From Actinomycetota bacterium (lineage in GTDB: Bacteria; Actinomycetota; Coriobacteriia; Anaerosomatales; Anaerosomataceae), in contig WSXY01000003.1 of NCBI GenBank assembly GCA_009773565.1, positions 1 to 64,000 on the forward strand: 64,000 nt of DNA. Reading direction: 5' to 3'. Every line of letters begins with the position of its first letter. Position 1 is the first letter of the stretch. Made by a program: the position numbers and the translations under genes. A model generated the notes under the pieces. The model had not been told where the DNA came from. It searched no databases and saw nothing but the letters and a program-made list of their open reading frames with translations. Shown one piece after another: positions 15,786 to 24,808 of the stretch.

Positions 15786-17117
15786 ATGGACCGAGAGTTG
15801 AGAACCGTAATCAAGCGCGAGGGGCAGTTGAACCTGCTTTCCTACATCATCATCCTCGTGCTCATCGCAATCACTGGTCTCCTGGTGTTCATGCAACTTG
15901 CGGGAATCGCGATTCCCGATCTCTGGCTGCTCAAGAATGAGATATTCCGCACCGTCGCCACCGGCCTGATGCTCATGGTCATCCTCTATATGGTCGATCA
16001 GCACAACCGGCTCAGGAAAGAACTCGTCGCCATCCACGACGACCTCGAGTCGGCACAGGCCGAACTCCAAACTGCCTACGACCGGCTCGCATTCGCGCAT
16101 CGCACGGCCGAGATCATGGCGTCGCACACTCACCAGAGCGGCATCGAACAGGTTCTTCGGGAATCGATCAGCTACTTTGGCGCCGACGCCGCGGCGATCG
16201 TTGGCGATGACGTCAACATGGTCTCCCAGGATGGCGTGTCGCACGAAGAGGCCCAGCAGGCCGTCATGCGAGTCTCGCTTGAAGCAGTACGCGCCGGGAA
16301 GCCGCTCTTGTCGGAGTCCTCTGATGACGGATCGGCAGCCCTCGCGGTCCCGCTCAGGGTCAAGGGCAAGCTCGACCAGGTCGCCTGCCTGTGGCGCCAC
16401 GAAGGCACATTCTCTGCCGAGGCCCTCGAAGGACTCCTGCTCGTTGCGCGAATCCTTGAGATGAGCCTTGAGAACCGCGTTCTCCTCGAAGAGGTTCGTG
16501 AACAGTTGCAGGGAACCCTCATGGCGCTGTCTAACCTCGTAGAGCTCCGCCAGCCCGACTACATGAACCACTCGAGCAAGGTTGCCGACTACGCCGTGAG
16601 CGTAGGCGTGGCCATGGGGCTCACCCAGAGCGACATCGCAGACCTGCGGCTCTCGGCTGTTCTGCACGACGTCGGAATGCTGGAAGTCCCGCTCGAGATC
16701 ATCACAGCGAACCGTCCGCTCACTGCGGAAGAAACGATGACCGTCCGTCGCCACCCCGTGTCGGGTGCCCGGATCGTGAAGACGGCCAGGTTTGACGATC
16801 AAGTTCAACAGGCGGTTCTGGCGCACCATGAGCGCCTCGACGGTAGTGGCTATCCGAACGGGCTCCGCGGCGATCGAATCCCGCTGCTCGCCCGGATTAT
16901 CGCAGTGTGCGACGCGTACAATGCCATGACTCACAAACGCCCCCACCGGCCGGCCATGACCCCGGAGGCCGCCATGAGCGAGCTCCTCTCCGGTGCCGGA
17001 TGGTCATTCGATCCCCAAGTGGTGCACGCACTCCAGCATGTGACCGGCTGTTCGCCTCAGGCGAGCGGTGTACATGTCACCGCCGGCGATGCGGCGCTCC
17101 TCAGCCAGGTTTCCTGA
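15786..17117 (+). CDS. Membrane-anchored HD-GYP domain phosphodiesterase
   Basis: The 443-residue protein has two N-terminal transmembrane helices (about 17-38 and 50-68), a short coiled coil, a GAF-like domain (about 100-235) and a C-terminal HD-GYP domain. The metal-binding HD is at 294-295 (LHDVGML) and the GYP box at 347-357 (HHERLDGSGYP), both intact, so cyclic-di-GMP hydrolysis is expected. The start is set by AGGAGG 8 bases upstream. It is divergent from pdtaS; their 150-base gap should hold both promoters. Confidence 0.92.
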   Translation: MDRELRTVIKREGQLNLLSYIIILVLIAITGLLVFMQLAGIAIPDLWLLKNEIFRTVATGLMLMVILYMVDQHNRLRKELVAIHDDLESAQAELQTAYDRLAFAHRTAEIMASHTHQSGIEQVLRESISYFGADAAAIVGDDVNMVSQDGVSHEEAQQAVMRVSLEAVRAGKPLLSESSDDGSAALAVPLRVKGKLDQVACLWRHEGTFSAEALEGLLLVARILEMSLENRVLLEEVREQLQGTLMALSNLVELRQPDYMNHSSKVADYAVSVGVAMGLTQSDIADLRLSAVLHDVGMLEVPLEIITANRPLTAEETMTVRRHPVSGARIVKTARFDDQVQQAVLAHHERLDGSGYPNGLRGDRIPLLARIIAVCDAYNAMTHKRPHRPAMTPEAAMSELLSGAGWSFDPQVVHALQHVTGCSPQASGVHVTAGDAALLSQVS

Positions 17118-17230
17118 ACGCTCGCCGTTCACGAGCCCGCTGGCAGAGGTCGACGGTTACCGCTATCATCAACACGTGCCAGGGAGGGCGGGCGCTCATG
17201 CGCCCGGGACGTAGTCGAGAGGGGCAGCCG

Positions 17231-17806
17231 GTGGCGTTCGCTTCGTCATCCGCATACATCTATCTCTACGTGGTGTTCGCCGTCGTGTATATGGCGTCGA
17301 GCATCGCGTTTGTCTTCAACGCACTTCGCGTGAGTACCTCTCTATCAAGAGTCCACAATGCCACCCCGGCGGCCGATCATGCCCGCCACGAACCAGGCCC
17401 GGGCATTCGTGAGTTCATTTCGCACTCGCAACGTCTTGTTGACTACACCCAGCTGGCAACGCTCCTGCCGCTCGTCTACGTCGTTGGCAGCATGTTTCTC
17501 GGCTCGCTCATTCTCGGCGGTCAGGGACACTCGACGGTGAACATCGGCTGGGTTGCCTTGACTATTGTGGCAACCGTAGCGTCGGTTGCGTTCGTCGTCC
17601 TCGGGATGCGTGAGTCAAGCGCGCTCGGTACGCTTGATGATCTTGAAGGAACAAGCGGACGCGCTAACGACGCGCTTCAGCGGATCGGAATGCGTCTCGG
17701 AGTAAGTGCTGCCCTACTCCTGCTGATGACGGTCTTCATGGTGCTGAACCTGTATTCCGTGCTTGCCGGAATGCAAGATCTTCTCGGAGCGCAGTTTCTC
17801 ATCTGA
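17231..17806 (+). CDS. Four-helix membrane protein of unknown function
   Basis: A 191-residue protein with hydrophobic segments near residues 8-28, 75-95, 103-125 and 155-180, otherwise polar. I recognise no family. GTG at 17231 has GAGGGG about 5 bases upstream; an ATG at 17198 would add 11 residues. It follows the HD-GYP gene by about 110 bases on the same strand and is followed by tRNA-Leu. Confidence 0.65.
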   Translation: MAFASSSAYIYLYVVFAVVYMASSIAFVFNALRVSTSLSRVHNATPAADHARHEPGPGIREFISHSQRLVDYTQLATLLPLVYVVGSMFLGSLILGGQGHSTVNIGWVALTIVATVASVAFVVLGMRESSALGTLDDLEGTSGRANDALQRIGMRLGVSAALLLLMTVFMVLNLYSVLAGMQDLLGAQFLI

Positions 17807-17859
17807 ACTCGCGTCCTCGCGCTGTTATAATCCGCAGGCAGCGCTTTCGCTCTTCTAGT

Positions 17860-17946
17860 GCCCGGGTGGCGGAACAGGCAGACGCGCCGGTCTCAAAAAC
17901 CGGTGGCCGAAAGGTCGTGCGGGTTCGATTCCCGCCCCGGGCACCA
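17860..17946 (+). tRNA. tRNA-Leu (anticodon CAA)
   Basis: The acceptor stem GCCCGGG pairs with CCCGGGC, and the 3' CCA is encoded. The anticodon stem CCGGT/ACCGG closes the seven-base loop CTCAAAA, giving anticodon CAA for UUG. The long variable arm (GGCCGAAAGGTC) is that of a class II tRNA, and the T-arm has GGTTCGATTCC. At 87 bases its length also fits tRNA-Leu. Confidence 0.97.
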
Positions 17947-17970
17947 ATCAATCCTCGTCCCGATGTGGAC

Positions 17971-19251
17971 TCACTCCGATGTAGGCCACGCACGCACCTC
18001 ACCGCGCCCCGCAGCCCGGTACAGCGGAGCTCCCACGGCGAGAAATGCCGCGCCGATGATGATCCCCAGGGGGATCGACCACATCTTGGCTATCCAACCA
18101 AGAAGCGGCTGTCCCGCGGATCCACCAACATCGCCAAAGAGGGCGTCCAGCGAGAGCACTGTCGCCCTCTGCGCGGATGGAACCTGCGCGTTCAGGTATG
18201 CCTGTCGCACCGGTCCCGCAATACCGAAGACCACGCTCCAGAGAGTCCACAACGTCGCTGCCACCAGCATCGGAACGACTCCCGGGGTATGGGTCAGCAA
18301 CCCAACCGCGCCTACGCCGGCCATAAGGACGGCCGACACGACCATGGCGACCGAGAGCACCCTCGCGGGATCTCGCCGACGGGCGCCCTCTCGCATGACC
18401 TGCCGCACGAGCGCGTTGCCGGCGATTCCGGCAAGCGATGATATGGCCGTCAACACACCCACCACCCAGATGAGGTCCGTGCCGAGCAGATCGAGTGCGT
18501 AACGCTGCCACGCGTAGAAGGTGTACATCGCCGAGAAGCCGATTGCGAGCGATACGAACATGAGCGGCCGTACGACACGGTTGTTCCAGCCGAAGGTGAC
18601 ACCCGCCTCAAGAATGGCGCGTGTCTCCGCACCAAATGTCGCGCGACGAAGCGGCCGCTTCTGAAACCCGAGATCCTCCATCATGACGCCTGCCGCGATC
18701 AGGCAACCGAGGAGCAACACTGCACGCACGACATAGGGCCATGCAAGGTCGATCTGTGCGAGGAACCCGCCGGCAAGCGTCCCGATGAGCATCGACGTGC
18801 CGAAAACCATCCCGCCCCACGAGAAGACCCGCTCGCGGGTGCCCTTGTAGCCCGTGTGATCGAGCGCGTCTACCAACCATGCATCGACTGCCCCCGTCTG
18901 GAAGGTGAATCCGAGCCCGATCAAGACGGACGCACCCACGAACGCCCAGATTCCCCACCGGTACTGCGACGAAGCGACATATAGCAGCGTCGAGACGACA
19001 AGCGTGAGGTTTCCGAGCATGAACGACGCTTTGCGGCCGATGGTATCAGCGATGACCCCGGTGGGCACCTCGAAAAGGATCTGCCCCACAGTGAACGCCG
19101 TGTTCACCAGCATGACCTCAAGGATGTCGAGTCCCGCCGCCATCAGGAAGAGCGTATTGACCCCCCAGATGAGCGAGGCTGCAGACGCAAAGAGCGCGCT
19201 CGTTGTGAGGTACGCGATGATGACACCACGCGCGGTTCTTGTGACTGCGAT
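17971..19251 (-). CDS. Major facilitator superfamily transporter
   Basis: About 426 residues and roughly 12 hydrophobic segments, with the MFS loop motif between helices 2 and 3 (PTGVIADTIGRKASF) and a related loop in the second half. The substrate is unknown. The start is odd: AGGAGGT at 19258-19264 sits six bases upstream of an ATC (19249-19251), with no in-frame ATG, GTG or TTG until residue 35 of the mature reading frame, which would delete the first helix. An upstream GTG at 19323 is open but lacks a ribosome-binding site and would add 24 polar residues. The C-terminus is 25 bases from tRNA-Leu, converging on it. Confidence 0.82.
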   Translation of the reverse strand: MAVTRTARGVIIAYLTTSALFASAASLIWGVNTLFLMAAGLDILEVMLVNTAFTVGQILFEVPTGVIADTIGRKASFMLGNLTLVVSTLLYVASSQYRWGIWAFVGASVLIGLGFTFQTGAVDAWLVDALDHTGYKGTRERVFSWGGMVFGTSMLIGTLAGGFLAQIDLAWPYVVRAVLLLGCLIAAGVMMEDLGFQKRPLRRATFGAETRAILEAGVTFGWNNRVVRPLMFVSLAIGFSAMYTFYAWQRYALDLLGTDLIWVVGVLTAISSLAGIAGNALVRQVMREGARRRDPARVLSVAMVVSAVLMAGVGAVGLLTHTPGVVPMLVAATLWTLWSVVFGIAGPVRQAYLNAQVPSAQRATVLSLDALFGDVGGSAGQPLLGWIAKMWSIPLGIIIGAAFLAVGAPLYRAAGRGEVRAWPTSE

Positions 19252-19342
19252 GACGAAACCTCCTAGATATCCGTCGTTAGGTGCATAATCGGTCCTGGAA
19301 GAATGATTCCCATCAAGGGTCACGACGACGCGAGGGGGAACG

Positions 19343-20365
19343 ATGCAGGATCGCGCCGGGTTTGCAGAGTTCGTCCGCTCGCTGCCAAAGGCCGAGTTAC
19401 ACGTGCACATCGAGGGGACACTCGAGCCCGATCTTATGCTGGCGCTCGCGGAACGCAATCACCAGCCACTTCCCTACCCCGACGTGAGCGCTGCCCGCGC
19501 GGCGTACCGTTTCGCCGACCTGCAGTCGTTCCTCGACCTCTACTATCGTGGCGCGAATGTTCTTCAGACGGAGCAGGACTTCTACGACCTGACGTGGGCA
19601 TATGTCACCCGCGCCGCCCAAGAGAACATCCGGCACATCGAACCGTTCTTCGATCCGCAGACGCATGTACAGCGTGGTGTCCCATTCGGCCTCGTCATCG
19701 CCGGTATCCTTCATGCACTTGAAGATGCCCATGAGGATTTCGGTATCACCTCGAAGCTCATCATGTGCTTCCTGCGCGACCTGTCAGTCGAGGACGCCGA
19801 GCACACGCTTGCAACCGCGCACCTCTACCAATCCCGAATAGCCGGTGTCGGCCTCGACTCCGCCGAAATCGGCAATCCACCTGAGAAGTTCGAGAAGGTC
19901 TTTGACCAGGCAGGCGCGTACGGCTTGCACCGCGTTGCGCACGCTGGCGAAGAAGGACCCGCGTCGTACATCACCGGCGCGCTCGACGTGCTGAACGTAG
20001 AGCGCATCGATCACGGCGTACGCTGCCTTGACGATCCGGTGCTGGTGCAGCGGCTGGTAGACGAGCGGATACCGCTTACAGTGTGCCCGCTTTCAAACGT
20101 GAAGCTTCGCGTATTCGAGTCTCTCGCCTCGCATCCCCTTAGGCGCATGATGGACGCGGGTCTGCTCGTGACAGTGAACTCGGACGATCCGGCCTACTTT
20201 GGCGGCTATCTCTCCGACAACTATCTTGCCGTGGCAGAGGCGCTCGACCTGTCGCCGCTTGATATGGTCACGCTCGCACGCAATTCATTCGAAGCCTCTT
20301 TCGCCGACGAGAAACGGAAAGCAACCTGCCTCGCCGAGATCGACGCCTTCCTCGCTACCCGCTAG
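19343..20365 (+). CDS. Adenosine/adenine deaminase family protein
   Basis: The 340-residue enzyme has the metal ligands H20 and H22 in ELHVHIEGTL, a HAGEEG motif with the third histidine, ERIDHGVRC and the metal-binding aspartate in VTVNSDDPAYFGGY. The last motif, with the sequence AYFGGY, is typical of adenine deaminases of the fungal/Pseudomonas type rather than classical adenosine deaminases, so adenine to hypoxanthine in purine salvage is the likelier reaction. GAGGGGG lies just upstream of the ATG. It is divergent from the MFS gene. Confidence 0.9.
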   Translation: MQDRAGFAEFVRSLPKAELHVHIEGTLEPDLMLALAERNHQPLPYPDVSAARAAYRFADLQSFLDLYYRGANVLQTEQDFYDLTWAYVTRAAQENIRHIEPFFDPQTHVQRGVPFGLVIAGILHALEDAHEDFGITSKLIMCFLRDLSVEDAEHTLATAHLYQSRIAGVGLDSAEIGNPPEKFEKVFDQAGAYGLHRVAHAGEEGPASYITGALDVLNVERIDHGVRCLDDPVLVQRLVDERIPLTVCPLSNVKLRVFESLASHPLRRMMDAGLLVTVNSDDPAYFGGYLSDNYLAVAEALDLSPLDMVTLARNSFEASFADEKRKATCLAEIDAFLATR

Positions 20366-20472
20366 GGAATCCGCGCCCGCGCCGGAGGCCGACATCACCA
20401 AGAATTGGGTGGCACAGCCTCCGTCACTGCGCGACAATAGCCTGCGTGTGCTAGCGACAATTTGGGGGCCTC

Positions 20473-21168
20473 GTGACAACGGCGGTCGACGTCCGGAATC
20501 TGCAGAAGCAGTACACGATGGGCAGCACAGTGCTCGATGTACTGCGGGGGGTCGACCTCACCATCAACCACGGCGAGATCGTCTGTGTGATGGGGCCATC
20601 GGGCTCGGGCAAGTCGACGCTGCTGAACATCGTCGGCGGCCTGGATCGTCCGACCGGCGGGGCAGTCATCGTCGAAGGCGACGATCTCGCTACCATGGAT
20701 GACGAGCGCCTCGCGGACTACCGCCGCCACCAGGTGGGCTTCGTCTTCCAGTCCTTCAACCTCATCCCGACGCTCTCCGCGCGCGGCAACGTGGAGCTGC
20801 CACTCGTCTTCGCCGGCCTGGCTCGCTCAGATCGTGCATCGCAGGCGACGGCCGCGCTTGAGTCGGTCGGCCTTGGTCACCGGCTGGAGCACAAGCCGAC
20901 CGAGCTCTCCGGCGGCGAACAGCAGCGGGTCGCCGTGGCGCGCGCAGTCGTGAACGGCCCGGCGATCATCCTCGCCGACGAGCCGACCGGAAACCTCGAC
21001 ACCACCACCGGCAACGAGATCCTCGACGTTATCAAGGCGATGAACGCCGAGGGACGCACGTTCCTCATCACCACCCACGACCGAGCCGTAGCCGAGGCTG
21101 TCGCCCACCGCATCGTCCATTTCATCGACGGATCGATCGTCGAGATCGAGCAAGGAGGACTCGCGTGA
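20473..21168 (+). CDS. ABC transporter ATP-binding protein, LolD/MacB type
   Basis: A 231-residue ATPase with Walker A GPSGSGKST at 41-49, Q-loop VFQSFNLIP, signature LSGGEQQRVAVARA, Walker B IILADEPTGNLD and the H-loop TTHD. The motif FQSFNLIPTLSARGNVELPL is that of the LolD/MacB/FtsE class, which power mechanotransmission or export rather than solute import. The GTG start is at 20473. It overlaps the following gene by four bases (GTGA) and works with the FtsX-type permease two genes downstream. Confidence 0.93.
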   Translation: MTTAVDVRNLQKQYTMGSTVLDVLRGVDLTINHGEIVCVMGPSGSGKSTLLNIVGGLDRPTGGAVIVEGDDLATMDDERLADYRRHQVGFVFQSFNLIPTLSARGNVELPLVFAGLARSDRASQATAALESVGLGHRLEHKPTELSGGEQQRVAVARAVVNGPAIILADEPTGNLDTTTGNEILDVIKAMNAEGRTFLITTHDRAVAEAVAHRIVHFIDGSIVEIEQGGLA

Positions 21169-22127
21169 CAACCGACCGAACGAGGAAGCTGGCACTTGCT
21201 GTCGCCTGCGTCATGGCTTTTGCGCCGGTGAGCGCGATGGCTGCGACGTCGCCGACACCGATCGTGCCCGCTGTCGCCGCGACGCCCGACCCGACGATGC
21301 CGACGCCGAAGCCGGCGCCCGTGCTCGTCGTGCGCGCGTACAAGACATCGATGTCTCGCGTGCTCGTAGGCATGCGCTTCAATCTCACGCTCGATATCCA
21401 GAATGCCACTGCTCGCCGGGCAGATAACGTGGTCATCTCGCTGCAGAGCGGTACGTCCGCGGCCTCCGCCGCCGAAGCTGCAGTTAGCACCGGGGGCGGA
21501 CTATCCGTCATGGGATCCGGCAACGCGAAGTTCGTCGGGACGATCAAGGGGTCAAAGTCGCAGTCGGTTACCTTTGACGTCATGGCGGGGCCGGGTACCG
21601 CGGCCGGAACGTACAACGTGCCCGTCATCATCGCCTTCGAGTACAACGGTGAGCGCCAGGAGATTACGCAGACCATCGGCATCGTGGTGGAGCGCGACGC
21701 GACATTCTCCGTCGTGACGGCGGAACTGCCGAAAGATGGTGTCGTCGGTGTGCCGTTCGACGCAAGCTTTGAGCTTGCCAACACGGGCGGCTTCGCGCTC
21801 TCGGCCGTGACGCTCAGCGTTGAAGCCACCGGTGCGACCGTCACTGACGGGAAGGCCTTCCTCGGCACCTTCGAGGCGGCCGGAAGCGAGGCGATCGACG
21901 TGCAGGTCACACCAGAGAAAGCCGGAACGCTTGATGTGGTACTTGTCGTGTCGTACCGCGACGACTTCGGCCGCACCAAGACCTTCAGCTCCCCTTACAA
22001 AGTCACCGTGACTGACCAGCCGAAGGACACCGGAGAATCTGCGCCCGGCACGTCTGGCGACAAGACCAAGGATGACAAGAATCCGTTCGTAGCGTTCATC
22101 ATGGCCCTCTTCGGACTCGGCTCGTAA
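21165..22127 (+). CDS. Secreted or anchored beta-rich protein encoded in the ABC operon
   Basis: The 320-residue protein has a signal peptide (KLALAVACVMAFAPVSAMAA), a proline/threonine-rich linker to about residue 50, and two beta-sandwich-like domains of the CARDB/COG1361 kind (LTLDIQNATARRADNVVI, FDASFELANTGGFALSAVTL). A hydrophobic C-terminal stretch after a charged linker (NPFVAFIMALFGLG) may anchor it. In related operons such proteins sit beside MacB-type pumps as extracytoplasmic partners. Which substrate it handles cannot be told. Confidence 0.75.
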   Translation: MTTDRTRKLALAVACVMAFAPVSAMAATSPTPIVPAVAATPDPTMPTPKPAPVLVVRAYKTSMSRVLVGMRFNLTLDIQNATARRADNVVISLQSGTSAASAAEAAVSTGGGLSVMGSGNAKFVGTIKGSKSQSVTFDVMAGPGTAAGTYNVPVIIAFEYNGERQEITQTIGIVVERDATFSVVTAELPKDGVVGVPFDASFELANTGGFALSAVTLSVEATGATVTDGKAFLGTFEAAGSEAIDVQVTPEKAGTLDVVLVVSYRDDFGRTKTFSSPYKVTVTDQPKDTGESAPGTSGDKTKDDKNPFVAFIMALFGLGS

Positions 22128-22128
22128 C

Positions 22129-23430
22129 GTGCGCTTCCGCGACCTCGCCTTCCTCGTCGTCTCCAATTTGAGACGAATGAAGCTCCGGCTTGCGCTCACG
22201 GCGCTCGGCGTCGTGATCGGCACCTCGGCCATCGTGCTGATGGTGTCGCTCGGTGTCGGGCTGCAGAAGAGCGTCGTCGCATCGCTCGGAGATCTGGGTG
22301 CAGCAACGCACATCACCGTCATGGGCGGCTTCTCCGGACAACCGGGGATGCCCGAATCCGAACCGCTCGATGATCGCGCGGTCGCTCGATTTGAGGGCAT
22401 GGACAACGTCCAGGCGGTCATGCCTATTGTCACGGCAATGGTGCAGGACATGACCTACAAGAAGAACACCACCAACATGACCGTCAAAGGCGTTCCGGTG
22501 GACAGCCTCAAGGCCTTCGGATTTGAGATCGCTGAAGGACGACTTCCCCGAAACGACAAAGAGATCCTGCTTGGCGACGCGGTGCCGTTGAAGCTCTTCG
22601 ACCTGAGCGCCACCGAGAACACCAACAAAGCAGCGCGTCTCGAACTTATCGGCAGACGGATTGTTGCGACCGTCGTCCAGTATCCCACCGAGGGCGAAGT
22701 TGCCAAGGACCCGGCAGCGGCCATGCAGGAACCGGTCGAGGAGCGCCACAAGCTGACCGTCGTCGGCATTCTCGCACCAGCCGACGTCGACACCGACAGC
22801 TCTGCGTTCATCTCACTCGACACGGCACTCGCCTTCAACGGCATCACGACACGCAGGCCCACATACGAGACGATCATCGTGAAAGCGGACTCCGCCGAGA
22901 CGGTTGCCGGTATCGAGAAGATCCTCACCAATGAGGGCTTCATGACATTCTCGGCGCGGACCATCCAGGAGGGTCTGAAGCAGACGTTCGTCATCATCCA
23001 GGTCGTCCTCGGTGCGCTGGGCGCGATCGCCATGATCGTCGCGGCCCTCGGCATCGCGAACACCATGACCATGTCGATCTACGAGCGCACGCGCGAGATC
23101 GGCATCATGAAGGCCGTCGGCGCGTCGAATCGCCAGATCAAGCGTGTCTTCTTGTCGGAGGCCGCAATCATCGGCGTGCTCGGCGGCGTGGGAGGACTCG
23201 TCTTCTCGACCGCAGGCGCGGCGCTTGCGAACCTCTTCCTGCAGTCGATGATCGCCGCACAGTCAAACGGTGCCGTCTCGCAGCCGGGAACCACGACGTT
23301 CTTCTACATCCCGCTCTGGCTGGCGATCTTCGCGATCGTATTTGCGGCCAGCGTCGGTCTGCTCTCGGGCGTCCTGCCTGCCGTTCGTGCTGCCAACCTC
23401 GATCCGCTTGTCGCACTGCGACACGAGTAA
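22129..23430 (+). CDS. FtsX-family (MacB-type) ABC transporter permease
   Basis: A 433-residue permease with one N-terminal transmembrane helix (LRLALTALGVVIGTSAIVLMVSL), a large extracytoplasmic domain to about 290, and three C-terminal helices. The sequences ALGIANTMTMSIYERTREIGIMKAVGA and LDPLVALRHE at the end are hallmarks of MacB/LolC permeases. GTG at 22129 follows the previous stop by one base. With the ATPase at 20473 it forms an exporter or mechanotransducer. Confidence 0.92.
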   Translation: MRFRDLAFLVVSNLRRMKLRLALTALGVVIGTSAIVLMVSLGVGLQKSVVASLGDLGAATHITVMGGFSGQPGMPESEPLDDRAVARFEGMDNVQAVMPIVTAMVQDMTYKKNTTNMTVKGVPVDSLKAFGFEIAEGRLPRNDKEILLGDAVPLKLFDLSATENTNKAARLELIGRRIVATVVQYPTEGEVAKDPAAAMQEPVEERHKLTVVGILAPADVDTDSSAFISLDTALAFNGITTRRPTYETIIVKADSAETVAGIEKILTNEGFMTFSARTIQEGLKQTFVIIQVVLGALGAIAMIVAALGIANTMTMSIYERTREIGIMKAVGASNRQIKRVFLSEAAIIGVLGGVGGLVFSTAGAALANLFLQSMIAAQSNGAVSQPGTTTFFYIPLWLAIFAIVFAASVGLLSGVLPAVRAANLDPLVALRHE

Positions 23431-23441
23431 CGGAGGAATCC

Positions 23442-24227
23442 ATGCGTGTTCTCTCGGGCATCTTCACAACGCTGTTCAGGCCGGCCAAGGGCGTCGATTC
23501 ATTGGGAGACGCGCTCAAGTGGCTCTGGATCCCGCTGGTGATCATTCTCGCGACGTCTGTTGTGGGCAAGGCGATCGTTGCGACGCCGATGCAGTCCGCC
23601 GCAACACAGGCCGCAACGGATGCCACGCTTAAGACGCAGCTCGAACAGATGCCCGAGGCGGACCGCGCCCAGTTCGAGAAAGACATGGGCGAAGGCGGCG
23701 CGCTTGAGACGGTCAGCACGATTGCAAACACAGCCGCTATCGTCTTCGGGGTTGTAGGGTCCCTCTTCGCGCTGCTCTACATCGCGACGTTCTTCTTCGT
23801 GGCCGCCAAGACATGGGCGCTACCGGTGAAGTACACGTCGCTCCTTTCGATTGCCGGTCTCGCGCTCCTGCCTCATACGATTCGGAACGTCATCCAGACG
23901 GTCTACATGGCGAGCACCGGCGTCTGGCTGCAGCACGCCGGCCTCGGCGCACTCGTGGCGCCGAAGACGCTCATGACGCCTCCGAGCGTCTTCTACGCCA
24001 TCCTCTCGCAGATCGATCTGTGGGTGATATGGGGCGTCGTGATCCTGTTCGGCGCGCTCATGTCCAAGGTGGTCGGGATCGAGAAGAAGCGTGCCGTCGC
24101 GGCGGTTCTCGCGTTCGTTGTGATCACCGGCGTCGCGCAGGCTGTTCCGACGATCGTGACGGGCGTCTTCATGGGAGGCAGCTCTGGTGGGACGGTCACC
24201 GAGACACCCGCGAGCGAAACGCCGTAG
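23442..24227 (+). CDS. YIP1-type membrane protein
   Basis: The 261-residue protein has five or six hydrophobic segments and the layout of bacterial YIP1 domains: a start with LFRPAKG, an early helix, a polar glutamine/glutamate-rich loop at 45-80, and later helices. A GGAGGA ribosome-binding site lies upstream and the gene follows the permease by 11 bases, making it the fourth gene of the ABC operon. Function is not known. It converges on the class II aldolase gene with only 5 bases between. Confidence 0.7.
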   Translation: MRVLSGIFTTLFRPAKGVDSLGDALKWLWIPLVIILATSVVGKAIVATPMQSAATQAATDATLKTQLEQMPEADRAQFEKDMGEGGALETVSTIANTAAIVFGVVGSLFALLYIATFFFVAAKTWALPVKYTSLLSIAGLALLPHTIRNVIQTVYMASTGVWLQHAGLGALVAPKTLMTPPSVFYAILSQIDLWVIWGVVILFGALMSKVVGIEKKRAVAAVLAFVVITGVAQAVPTIVTGVFMGGSSGGTVTETPASETP

Positions 24228-24232
24228 CGAGA

Positions 24233-24808
24233 TTATCCGCGCGGTCCTGCGTCCATGAGGTCGAGGATCTTCGCGCTCGCCTCGAGACAGCTCACGTGGT
24301 AGAACGCCTCTTCGAGCGTGGCGCCCTTCGCGAAGGGTCCGTGTGTCCGTAGCACGGCGACTATTTTCTCTCGGAGCGCTGCCGAGAGAACCCCGGCTGC
24401 CTCCGGTGAGGCGATAGCCTGCTCCGCAGACACGACCGGAACGTCACCGAGAATCGCCTTGCTCTCGCTATCGAGCGCGACGATCACGTCCGATATGAGC
24501 GAGCGGTGGATCGTGTGTACCGTGTGCGCGTGCACGATCGCGCGCGCGTCGGTCGCATGGTAGATGGCACGGTGGACGACAAGTTCGCGGCTACAACCCT
24601 CGTCCTCAGGGCACGCGTCGATTCCGGTCTCCACGATATCTGCGTGCGTGAGACGTCCCAACATCGAGCCACTCCGCGTGATGAGGATGCGATCGCCGAT
24701 GCGAACGCTCAGATTGCCGCCGTGGCTCGAGATCGCGCCCGTCAGGAACAGGTCGCGTCCTGTCTCGCGAAACGATGCGAAGAGCTCCTCGGAGATCATC
24801 ATCGTCAT
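24233..24808 (-). CDS. Class II aldolase/adducin family protein
   Basis: The 191-residue protein has the class II aldolase core: a GAISSHGGNLSVRIGDRILI N-terminus, a catalytic glutamate region (CSRELVVHRAIY) and the zinc ligands HAHTVHT, with a third histidine in RTHGPF. Members include L-fuculose-phosphate aldolase, ribulose-phosphate epimerase and methylthioribulose-phosphate dehydratase; the exact substrate cannot be fixed. It overlaps pfkA by four bases as the last gene of the accD-accA-pfkA operon, where pyk sits in some Firmicutes. Confidence 0.85.
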   Translation of the reverse strand: MTMMISEELFASFRETGRDLFLTGAISSHGGNLSVRIGDRILITRSGSMLGRLTHADIVETGIDACPEDEGCSRELVVHRAIYHATDARAIVHAHTVHTIHRSLISDVIVALDSESKAILGDVPVVSAEQAIASPEAAGVLSAALREKIVAVLRTHGPFAKGATLEEAFYHVSCLEASAKILDLMDAGPRG

